From positions 1-8,377 of the forward strand of contig JAGQLJ010000009.1 in NCBI GenBank assembly GCA_020429495.1: 8,377 bases of DNA, read 5' to 3'. The stretch is from Candidatus Dojkabacteria bacterium. GTDB lineage: Bacteria; Patescibacteriota; Dojkabacteria; J137. Within the stretch, counting starts at the first letter, position 1. Each line of letters begins with the position of its first letter. The position numbers were made by a program, and so were the translations under genes. Below the pieces are notes generated by a model. That model had not been told where the DNA came from and did not search any database. It saw nothing but the letters and a program-made list of their open reading frames with translations. This document shows positions 1 through 6,547 of this stretch, in pieces.

Positions 1-648
1 AAAACACTTTTTCAAAAAGATATTGCAAGACAGGTAATTATAGGATTAATATTAGCTATTCTTTCTATTCCATTACTTCAATACTATCTTATACATCACA
101 CTGGTGTTTTATACTTACAAGGATTTTTGGTGTCTAATGCAATGCTTATAATATTTCTATTTGCAGCTTATTATGATATCAAGTACTATCAGGTTTTAGA
201 TAAACTAACTCAATTTGTTATCTTCTATCTAATTGGTCTAAACTCAAGTGTAATCTATTACCTAACTAACGATCCTAAAGTAACTCTTTTTAACAACTAC
301 GAATATAATCCCTTGAGCAATTTAGCAGCTGGTGCAATTGCATGGTTATTGTTTTCATTAATTGTAACTACTACAAAAGAAAAAGGAATGGGAGCTGGAG
401 ATATCAGAATAGCTACAATAATTGGTCTATCTTTAGGAGTCTCAAAATTTATACTCAGTTTTTATATTTCAGTATTCTCTGCACTACTTGTTGCTGGAAT
501 TATGTATTTGGCTAATAGAAAGGATGTTAATTTTAAAACAAAATTACCTTTTGTACCTTTCTTAGTTTTAGGAGGATTATTAGCTCTATACTTGCCATTT
601 GATTTCTTCGAGCTAATCAACGCTATGCTTAAAATTTTTAGTTTCTAA
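1..648 (+). CDS. pilD: Type IV prepilin peptidase (PilD/A24 family), C-terminal part, 5' truncated by window edge
   Basis: The reading frame is open from the first base, giving 215 visible residues. A TTG at 127 could be taken as a start but would cut through the membrane core, so the true start lies to the left of the window. Numbering from base 1, the two aspartates of the A24 aspartyl protease family are visible. The first is D59 in the YYDIKYYQV segment (codon 175-177). The second is D134 in GMGAGD (codon 400-402), matching the family's GxGD motif. The protein is strongly hydrophobic, with about six membrane segments (roughly residues 11-31, 41-58, 68-89, 106-122, 137-170, 181-205). It would cleave the leader peptides of the prepilins on the facing strand and, if its unseen N-terminal part is complete, N-methylate them. 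It converges with the pilus operon, and the stop codons overlap by 4 bp. The family call is firm; the cytoplasmic N-terminal domain cannot be assessed. Confidence 0.9.
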   Translation, partial: KTLFQKDIARQVIIGLILAILSIPLLQYYLIHHTGVLYLQGFLVSNAMLIIFLFAAYYDIKYYQVLDKLTQFVIFYLIGLNSSVIYYLTNDPKVTLFNNYEYNPLSNLAAGAIAWLLFSLIVTTTKEKGMGAGDIRIATIIGLSLGVSKFILSFYISVFSALLVAGIMYLANRKDVNFKTKLPFVPFLVLGGLLALYLPFDFFELINAMLKIFSF

Positions 649-651
649 AAA
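635..651 (-). terminator. Weak AT-rich hairpin spanning the two converging stop codons
   Basis: A perfect 7-bp stem (TTTTTAG / CTAAAAA) with a 3-nt loop covers both stop codons. Read on the minus strand it is followed by four T residues (634-631), so it could act as a weak intrinsic terminator for the pilus operon. The stem has only one G-C pair, so termination would be inefficient. No T run follows it on the plus strand. It is the only candidate terminator at this junction. Confidence 0.3.
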
Positions 652-1034
652 GTTACAGTAAATGGGCTTGTTGATATATCTATAGTATATTCTCTATAAA
701 AATTCGTACTTTCATTCGATGCATTTACAATTAACTGTCTTAATTGTCCTCCTAAATCATTAACTGACCCATCACATTGCTCTTCACCATCAATTGTCAC
801 ATTAAAATTCCCCGTATAGTTATTATCTTGCTTTACTTTAAGAATACCTTCCTCAACGCAAGATATAGCCTTTAAATCACTAATTGCATAATCCCCTAGA
901 TTCTTATTCACTCTGTTGGCATCTATTGTATTTAATATTAAAGTAATAGCTCCTAAAGTAAGAATTCCCATTAGTACAATAACTGTTGTTAATGCAACGC
1001 TTCCTTTTTTCGTATTAATTTGTTTAGAGTGCAT
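645..1034 (-). CDS. PilX/GspK-like minor prepilin without Glu5
   Basis: Last gene of the pilus operon, 129 residues from the chosen ATG at 1034. Longer in-frame starts exist at 1061 and 1076. The 1034 start is preferred because it gives a short basic leader (residues 1-11, ending INTKKG) just ahead of the hydrophobic helix, as class III prepilin signals require. It also overlaps the upstream gene by only 11 nt. Cleavage is expected after G11, leaving a helix at about residues 12-35. Position +5 of the mature chain is Thr instead of the usual Glu, a trait of the GspK/PilX tip class. The stretch around residues 57-68 (ISCVEEGILKVK) resembles the AxxAGIExAL-type segment of PilX-like proteins. 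Two cysteines (C59, C87) could form a disulfide in the exported domain. Probable role: a minor pilin at the pilus tip. No clear ribosome binding site is seen, so translation is probably coupled to the gene before it. Confidence 0.72.
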   Translation of the reverse strand: MHSKQINTKKGSVALTTVIVLMGILTLGAITLILNTIDANRVNKNLGDYAISDLKAISCVEEGILKVKQDNNYTGNFNVTIDGEEQCDGSVNDLGGQLRQLIVNASNESTNFYREYTIDISTSPFTVTF

Positions 1035-1497
1035 AGATTGTAGATAATGATTCTGATACATTTGTATTTTTTGCATATTGTATAGTTAAATCTATACTCA
1101 CACCTGCAATCTCACCTTCATCTGAAAGTATTTCGCTAAATATAAAATTGGAAACTATTTGGTCATCTGAAGTTAAATTAATTTGCTCAGTACTATCTGT
1201 TTTTATTAATTTATTATTAGACACACCAAAGGTTACATTACCACTATCAGTATTGAGAATTAAATTCCCCTTATTTGTATCAAATTCAGATGTAGCATCT
1301 ATTGAATTAGCCGTATCTATTGAACTTAAGAATTCTTGATTAATTACAATTACAGCTTTCTGAATTTCCGTCCTATTTAAAGATAGTCTTTGATATTCGC
1401 TCATTCTTAAACCAAACTCAACAATTAATAAAAATGCAACTCCAAAGAGTGCTAAATAAACTGTAGTTTCAATAAGTGTCATCGCTTTTTTTCTCAT
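1024..1497 (-). CDS. PilW/GspJ-like minor prepilin
   Basis: 157 residues with a very short leader (MRKKA), then the hydrophobic helix MTLIETTVYLALFGVAFLLI. The mature +5 residue is E10, as needed for membrane extraction and assembly of pilins. The residue before the cleavage site is Ala (A5) rather than the usual Gly. The helix sequence (ETxVYLALF) and the later pattern (GNVTFGVSNNKL at about 86-97, INLTSDDQIVSNFIF at 106-120, an ending beta strand VSIDLTIQYA) fit the PilW/GspJ type of minor pilin. Its start overlaps the previous gene's stop by one base (TAATG), and its end overlaps the next gene by 11 nt. That places it third in an H-I-J-K-like minor pilin series. It has no cysteines. The family is judged from sequence texture and position; the general prepilin call is firm. 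Confidence 0.82.
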   Translation of the reverse strand: MRKKAMTLIETTVYLALFGVAFLLIVEFGLRMSEYQRLSLNRTEIQKAVIVINQEFLSSIDTANSIDATSEFDTNKGNLILNTDSGNVTFGVSNNKLIKTDSTEQINLTSDDQIVSNFIFSEILSDEGEIAGVSIDLTIQYAKNTNVSESLSTIYAL

Positions 1498-3410
1498 TAT
1501 TGTGTATATAACAAAGTAACATCTTCTAAAATAGGTGTTGCTGATCCATCAGATTCAAAAAATACTTTATATTGAAAATATTGTTTTTCTTGAAGAGAAT
1601 CAGGAAGAATCTCTCCTTCACCATTTGTAAAATATGTTGACCCAGTATCGTCTGGACCTACCCATGTTCCATCAGATAGATCTGGTTGATCTCCAGCTCT
1701 AACTTGAATTTGTAAATTAGTATTTGCAGGTTGTGAATTTGACCATTGAATTAAGTAATAGCTGGGATTAGCATATGTAGTATCAAAAATTCTTGATGTA
1801 AAATCTCCGCTATCTGCATAAGAACTTCCACCTCCAGAACCTAATCCTCCCTTAATTACTCTAAACTCTTCCGTAGAAGAATTACCAATTACATAAGAAA
1901 ATACATCTCCAGATGCATCATCTCTAATTGAAGTTACTCCATTTAGCCCGGCTGGAACATCTAGACCACCACAATATTGTACATTGTTGATATCTGTAAT
2001 ATCTAAGACCTGATATTCCTGTCCATTATAACCAACAATAATTGCTCTATTATCAATAACAGTATTTCCAGTTACGCTCATGTTACCCGTATCGTAAGAA
2101 TCTAGAATAGGTAGTGATCCTGATTTATTAGTTGTATCCAAAATAAAGAATTCATCCCAGCTACTAGAATAAGTTGTACCAATAAATACTCTATTTCCAT
2201 CATCACTTACAAATAAATCTGATGACTGTGAATAGTTTAACTCTTTATATTTAGTAACACTTAGATTGCTTGGATCAGAGATATCAATAATAGCTAACTC
2301 CCACCAGTCGTTATATAAAGAAACAAAGGCATAATTTCCCCTAATTTCTATTTCTGAAATGTATGCATTAAAAAATAGTCCAGTATTTATAGAATCTAAC
2401 TGCGGACGTGAACCTGTTTTGGAAGAAAGATCAAAAGATCTAAAAGTTCTACCTTGTGCCATAAATCCTACATTTCCACTAATTGCCACGCTTGTTGCAT
2501 CTGTGCTTCCGCTAGCATTAAAATAACCTACTTCAGTATAAGGCGCAGTATCTGTATCTAAAATTACTATTTCTTTATTATCATTTGTAGTAGCTAAGTA
2601 TGTATAAGATTCATCTCCATAAATAGCTTTAGTTGAATACCCATTGAATTCAGCTTCAATTGTTACTCCTGCAGGATCAGTTGTATGGTCTATTAGTAAA
2701 TTTTGTAAAGAATAACTAGTAGATCCTAAAAAAGCTTTACCTGGAATTGAACTTACTATTGTAGGTATACCTGATCCAGGAATATCATATACTGTCTGAG
2801 TTAGTTCAGGTTGACACCAGTTTGAATATGATTGGCTTTCTAGCTCAACTTCTCCATCAAAATCATTTGAAATAGCAACTGCATTTGGTGTACCTGACTG
2901 AAATTCTGACTCTAGGCTATCTACCCAATCAGATGTTTGCCAGCTGTTCAAGAAGAAACTTGACTCAATTGAGGTGGGTGTAGCTTCTATATTATTCCAT
3001 TGTGCTGTTACTGTAAGCATTTTAGTTGTTGAATCTAGAGTCCCGCCAGATGTTACAAATTCATCTGTAACATCTCTTTGTGCCTGGTCAACAATAAAAC
3101 TAACTGTAATATCGTCAACAGTGAGTTCCCCATTCACAATCTGAACTTGATTGCCATTTACTTCTATATGTCTTGGATTAGTATCTGTAATTGATAAAAT
3201 ATCTCGCCAATCATTATTCTTCAATATCTTTAAACCTTGTATAGTTTCTTGAACAAGCATTTGAGCTTGTGTTTTTGTTCTTTGATTTACATCTGATCTT
3301 AGTGAGTCTACGCTAAAAAGAGCAATTGAAGTAAAAACAATAGCAAAAAGACCAACAGCTAGTATAATTTCTACTAGTGCAAAACCTTTTTTAGTATTAA
3401 TATCTTTCAT
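1497..3410 (-). CDS. Giant minor prepilin with beta-propeller and C-terminal beta-sandwich (PilV/GspI position)
   Basis: 637 residues, several times the usual 120-200 of a minor pilin. Residues 1-9 (MKDINTKKG) are a prepilin leader, cleaved after G9. The mature +5 residue is E14, and the helix runs through about residue 32. Residues 43-72 (AQMLVQETIQGLK, ILKNNDWRDI) match the PilV/GspI type helix extension. A pilin-like beta domain follows to about 155. From about 222 to 522 come repeated LVIVD/propeller-type strands: LLIDHTTDP (238-246), IVILDTD (281-287), RSFDLSS (324-330), LAIIDISDP (372-380), FFILDTT (421-427), YQVLDITD (466-473) and FRVIKGG (516-522), so six or seven blades. A GGLGSGGGSS linker (521-530) leads to a beta-sandwich (about 536-636) with RIFDTT, IQVRAGD, YFQYKVFF and ending VTLLYTQ. 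The only cysteines are C199 and C480, flanking the propeller. It starts in a 4-nt ATGA overlap with the preceding gene. Inferred role: tip adhesin or sensor displayed on the pilus. Confidence 0.85.
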   Translation of the reverse strand: MKDINTKKGFALVEIILAVGLFAIVFTSIALFSVDSLRSDVNQRTKTQAQMLVQETIQGLKILKNNDWRDILSITDTNPRHIEVNGNQVQIVNGELTVDDITVSFIVDQAQRDVTDEFVTSGGTLDSTTKMLTVTAQWNNIEATPTSIESSFFLNSWQTSDWVDSLESEFQSGTPNAVAISNDFDGEVELESQSYSNWCQPELTQTVYDIPGSGIPTIVSSIPGKAFLGSTSYSLQNLLIDHTTDPAGVTIEAEFNGYSTKAIYGDESYTYLATTNDNKEIVILDTDTAPYTEVGYFNASGSTDATSVAISGNVGFMAQGRTFRSFDLSSKTGSRPQLDSINTGLFFNAYISEIEIRGNYAFVSLYNDWWELAIIDISDPSNLSVTKYKELNYSQSSDLFVSDDGNRVFIGTTYSSSWDEFFILDTTNKSGSLPILDSYDTGNMSVTGNTVIDNRAIIVGYNGQEYQVLDITDINNVQYCGGLDVPAGLNGVTSIRDDASGDVFSYVIGNSSTEEFRVIKGGLGSGGGSSYADSGDFTSRIFDTTYANPSYYLIQWSNSQPANTNLQIQVRAGDQPDLSDGTWVGPDDTGSTYFTNGEGEILPDSLQEKQYFQYKVFFESDGSATPILEDVTLLYTQ

Positions 3411-3856
3411 AAAGTTTCTATAATGCCAGAAGAATTAACGGTTATCTGTATTGATTCTGAGCTATTTGATAAAGTTACTGACCCTTCCGCTACTGGCTTA
3501 TATCCTCCAAGTGTAAAGATTAATTCATTACCAGATGCACCAAAATTAATATTAGAAAGAACCATTCCAGGCTCAAGATCAAATGTTTCTGTACTAAATG
3601 CAGTAGCATATGTACTACCCTCAAATACAATATAAGAATCTGAAAAAAAAGCTATTCCATGCGAATGATTATTAATACCAGAATAAGCATTTTGTTGTTG
3701 AACATAAATATCTGATTCCATTTCTTGAGCAAAGGATCTTATACTATTTTGGCCAAACTCTCTTGCAGCAGCTGGTACAAAAAAAAATGTTGCAGCTGAT
3801 AATATTGCTAGTACTAGCAGTACCTCCACCAATGTAAATGCGCTTTTATATTTCAT
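3407..3856 (-). CDS. FimT/GspH-like minor prepilin
   Basis: 149 residues: leader MKYKSA, then FTLVEVLLVLAILSAATFFFV with E11 at mature position +5. The residue before the cleavage site is Ala (A6), not Gly, as in the PilW-like gene of this operon. The globular part has the GspH/FimT look: DIYVQQQNAYSG (49-60), then HGIAFFSDSYIVFEGSTY (66-83), and a final strand pair IQITVNSSGIIE (136-147). Serine and glycine are frequent and there are no cysteines. The ATG lies 11 nt inside the end of pilC, and a GGAAG eight bases upstream is one of the few Shine-Dalgarno-like sites in the window. The stop is a TGA shared with the next start (ATGA). It is first in the minor pilin block, as gspH is in type II secretion operons. 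It probably joins the priming complex for the fibre. Confidence 0.82.
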   Translation of the reverse strand: MKYKSAFTLVEVLLVLAILSAATFFFVPAAAREFGQNSIRSFAQEMESDIYVQQQNAYSGINNHSHGIAFFSDSYIVFEGSTYATAFSTETFDLEPGMVLSNINFGASGNELIFTLGGYKPVAEGSVTLSNSSESIQITVNSSGIIETL

Positions 3857-5153
3857 TAATACTTCCAGTTAACTGATAGATTGGACCTATTATTATTAAT
3901 GCTAAGCCTCCAATCATAAATCCAATAACTATTAGTAATAATGGCTCAAGAAGAGTAGATAAGTTATTTGCCATTTCTTCAACTTCCTCTGCATGGTAAT
4001 CATATAGATAACCTAAGTTCTCTTCCAAAGTACCTGTACTTTCACCTACTTCAATCATTTTTATAAATGTTGGAGGGAAATATTTATCAAAATCTGATAA
4101 AGAATCAGCTACACTTCTTCCACTTTTTACATCTTTAACTACCTTTTCTAAAATTTTACGATACTGTGAATTGCTAACAGTGCTTGTTGCAATATCAAGT
4201 GCGCTAACAAGAGGAATTCCTGTTTCTAACAAAATTCCAAGTGTTCTTGCAAAAGTTGCGAGTATATTATTTTGATTTAATTTTTTAATTACTGGAGTTT
4301 TTAAACCCATCACATCTTTAAATCTTTTTCCTAATTTAGATCTCAAAAATACTAAAGTTAAAGCTATTAAAGCCACAAGTCCAATTGCTAACAAGATAGC
4401 ATTATTCCTAACAAATTCAGATCCAGCCAAAATTGCTTTTGTTAAAGATGGCACATTTTCGAATGATTTAAATAAATCTTCTAATTTAGGTAAGATCAAG
4501 AAAATTACACCTAGCATTTCAGCAAAAGTTAGTAAAAAGACAATTCCAGGATAAATTAGCGCACCTTGAATTTTTTTACCTAATGTGTGCGCTTTCTTTA
4601 AATAGTCTGAAAGAAATAAGAGATTCTTTTCTAGCGTTCCACCTTCTTCACCTACCGTTATAACCGATACCACAATATCAGAAAATACTTTTGGATAATC
4701 TTTCATTGAATCTGCAAGATTCTTTCCCCCATCTATTTTATCTCCAATTTCTAAATATATTTTTTGAAGTCTTTCATCCGGTGTTTGTTCAGCTAATGTC
4801 CTCACTGCTTCATTAAGTGCAAGTCCAGATCTTAGCATCAGATAAAGATTTCTGATGGAAACTAATACTGTCAATTGAGAAATACCTGTTAAGTAAATTT
4901 GTGCTCCACCTTTTTTCTTTTTCTTAGTCTTCTTTTTTTCATCTGGTAATGAGCTGCCTCCATCTGATGGTCTAATTTCTGTAGCTTTTTCCTCTTTAGC
5001 TGCTGGTATTTCTGTAGCTTTAGAAACTGGCTCTGGATTAGGTTGTGTTTCAACCTTAGCTTTAGCAGTATTTTGTACTGGAGCGACAGCTGGAGTAACA
5101 GACGGACTAGCGCCTAAGTTTGGCTTTTGCATTGTAGCTTTCTCATCTGCCAT
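3846..5153 (-). CDS. pilC: Type IV pilus inner-membrane platform protein PilC (GspF family)
   Basis: 435 residues. Two T2SSF repeats are visible, at about 98-222 and 298-422. Each contains the family signature: VGEEGGTLEKNL (167-178) and VGESTGTLEENL (369-380). Three membrane segments are predicted at about 203-222, 252-270 and 402-424, the usual PilC topology. The family role is the platform on which the ATPase acts and from which pilins are lifted into the fibre. The first 85 or so residues are an added tail: Pro/Ala/Thr/Lys/Glu-rich and probably disordered, ending in a lysine cluster (KKKTKKKKKGG, 73-83) just before the first cytoplasmic domain. This tail is longer than in typical PilC and may contact lipid or the ATPase. 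There are no cysteines. The gene begins 3 nt after the pilB stop, and only a weak AAAAGAA lies upstream. An alternative ATG at 5132 would remove seven residues. Confidence 0.94.
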   Translation of the reverse strand: MADEKATMQKPNLGASPSVTPAVAPVQNTAKAKVETQPNPEPVSKATEIPAAKEEKATEIRPSDGGSSLPDEKKKTKKKKKGGAQIYLTGISQLTVLVSIRNLYLMLRSGLALNEAVRTLAEQTPDERLQKIYLEIGDKIDGGKNLADSMKDYPKVFSDIVVSVITVGEEGGTLEKNLLFLSDYLKKAHTLGKKIQGALIYPGIVFLLTFAEMLGVIFLILPKLEDLFKSFENVPSLTKAILAGSEFVRNNAILLAIGLVALIALTLVFLRSKLGKRFKDVMGLKTPVIKKLNQNNILATFARTLGILLETGIPLVSALDIATSTVSNSQYRKILEKVVKDVKSGRSVADSLSDFDKYFPPTFIKMIEVGESTGTLEENLGYLYDYHAEEVEEMANNLSTLLEPLLLIVIGFMIGGLALIIIGPIYQLTGSINEI

Positions 5154-5156
5154 AGA

Positions 5157-6473
5157 TTATTCTTTTAAGGCTGTTACTCTAATTAATTCTGAAAGGCTAA
5201 TTACTCCTTCTCTCATCTTTTCAATACCATCTTCTAGGATTAGCTTTAGTCCTTCTTTTCTGGCTTGATTGTAAATTTGATCAGTATTTGCACCAGTAAT
5301 AATTATCTTTCTAATTTCTTCTGAAACTTCAAGAACTTCGTAGAGCCCAACTCGGCCTTTATATCCATCTTCAATTGTTGCTGTTCCTTTTGGTGCTTCT
5401 GGTTCATATACAGTATCACCAACTTTTAAGTGTGCCGCAATGTCTGGCCTATATAGTTTTAGTTCATCATATTCTTCTTGGCTTAGTTTTTTAGCCTGCT
5501 TCTTAGACTCATCAATTTTTCTGGCAAGTCTTTGTGCAATAACTAGATTAACAGTGGTTGCAACAAGATAAGGCTCAACTCCCATATCAATAAGTCTTGG
5601 AATTGTTGTTACAGCATCATTTGTGTGAATTGTTGATAGAACAAGGTGACCAGTAAGCGCTGCATTTGTAGCAATTTTGGCAGTTTCAGAATCTCTAATC
5701 TCTCCTACCATTATTACGTCAGGGTCCTGTCTAAGAATTGATCTAAGTCCATCTCCAAATGTTAAACCTCCTTTCTTATTAATTTGTACATGGTTAACTC
5801 CATCAATCTCATACTCAACAGGATCTTCAACTGTAGTTATATTTATTTCTCTTGAGTTAATTGTTTGTAATATTGCATAAAGTGATGTTGTTTTACCTGA
5901 ACCTGTTGGTCCTGAAGCAAAAATTGATCCATAAGGTTTCATATAAGCTTTCTTTACCATTTTCAATTCATTTTCTCTAAAACCAAGATCAGATAATTTA
6001 AAAGATCTACCTCTTTGGCTAAGTAACCTAATAACAACTTTCTCACCTTTTGCTGTTGGAAGTATTGAAATACGAGTATCTAGTTTTTCATCAAAATTAA
6101 ATCTTATTCTTCCATCTTGAGGGGCAAAGTGCTCGTCAGTTCTTAGTTTTGCATTAACTTTAACTTTAAAAACTAAAGTTTCTTCGTATTTCTTTTCAAT
6201 GTTATAAACATCTTTTAAAATACCATCTATTCTATATCTCACAACCATTTTCCCTTCATGCGGTTCTAGGTGAATATCTGAAGCTCTTTTATTTAAAGCT
6301 GTTAAAACAATATCATTCAGCATACCTGTGATTCCTCTTTCTTCTGTAGATTCTGCAGTTTGAACTGCAACAGGTGTCGAGTTAGCTTCTTGTATTTTTT
6401 TCTCTGCCTCACTCATTTGTTGAGGTTGTTCTAAAGCAGGATCATCAGTTTTTAATTCTTTAGTTTTAGCCAT
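5157..6473 (-). CDS. pilB: Type IV pilus assembly ATPase PilB (GspE family), short form without zinc-binding cysteines
   Basis: 438 residues. After a polar, probably disordered N-terminus (1-46) come the N2 domain with RASDIHLEP (63-71) and the catalytic domain. The motifs are Walker A GPTGSGKTT (188-196), Asp box ITTVEDPVEY (212-221), Walker B VIMVGEIRD (253-261, E258) and His box TGHLVLSTIHTND (274-286). GYKGRVGLYEVLE (370-382) is the usual end of the GspE/PilB zinc region. The MshEN/N1 domain of full-length PilB is missing. The four zinc-binding cysteines normally between QRLARK and GYKGR are also missing: the interval (319-369) reads RKIDESKKQ...YEPEAPKGTATIEDG. There is no cysteine in the whole protein. 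An extension role is favoured over PilT because the gene sits directly before pilC and keeps GYKGRVGLYEVLE, but PilT-type retraction activity cannot be excluded. It is 74 nt from the pilin gene, with a terminator in between. Confidence 0.92.
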   Translation of the reverse strand: MAKTKELKTDDPALEQPQQMSEAEKKIQEANSTPVAVQTAESTEERGITGMLNDIVLTALNKRASDIHLEPHEGKMVVRYRIDGILKDVYNIEKKYEETLVFKVKVNAKLRTDEHFAPQDGRIRFNFDEKLDTRISILPTAKGEKVVIRLLSQRGRSFKLSDLGFRENELKMVKKAYMKPYGSIFASGPTGSGKTTSLYAILQTINSREINITTVEDPVEYEIDGVNHVQINKKGGLTFGDGLRSILRQDPDVIMVGEIRDSETAKIATNAALTGHLVLSTIHTNDAVTTIPRLIDMGVEPYLVATTVNLVIAQRLARKIDESKKQAKKLSQEEYDELKLYRPDIAAHLKVGDTVYEPEAPKGTATIEDGYKGRVGLYEVLEVSEEIRKIIITGANTDQIYNQARKEGLKLILEDGIEKMREGVISLSELIRVTALKE

Positions 6474-6489
6474 ATCTTTAGTTTAAGAC

Positions 6490-6525
6490 AAAAAAAGAAA
6501 GACCTCAATGTTTGAGGTCTTTCTT
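6490..6525 (-). terminator. Strong intrinsic terminator after the pilin gene
   Basis: A perfect 14-bp stem lies at 6495-6508 and 6512-6525 with a 3-nt loop; the stem core is GACCTCAA / TTGAGGTC. Read on the minus strand, the stem is followed by a T tract (6494-6490). On the plus strand no T run follows. It lies 22 nt beyond the pilin stop and 17 nt before the pilB start. It therefore probably ends most pilin transcripts while some read-through supplies pilB and the genes beyond. No separate promoter is evident between it and pilB. Confidence 0.9.
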
Positions 6526-6547
6526 ATTATTAAAAGTTTTAAGATTA

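Noticed and set aside
127..648. TTG at 127 as the start of the prepilin peptidase
   Set aside because: The same frame stays open to base 1 with hydrophobic, peptidase-like sequence; the gene is cut by the window edge.
1035..1076. Longer N-terminus for the PilX-like prepilin (starts at 1061 or 1076)
   Set aside because: It would put 20 or more residues before the cleavage site and increase the overlap with the upstream gene; the ATG at 1034 gives a normal short leader.
1148..1339. 63-codon plus-strand open frame
   Set aside because: Lies wholly antisense to the PilW-like gene, whose leader, helix and +5 Glu are clear; no motif in the antisense product.
3423..3635. 70-codon plus-strand open frame
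   Set aside because: Antisense shadow of the FimT/GspH-like prepilin; no recognisable features or start signal.
5677..5880. 67-codon plus-strand open frame
   Set aside because: Lies opposite the conserved catalytic core of pilB, where codon constraint commonly leaves antisense frames open.
6490..6525. The 14-bp hairpin as an operator or bidirectional terminator
   Set aside because: The T tract follows it only on the minus strand, and its position right after the pilin stop explains it as an ordinary terminator.
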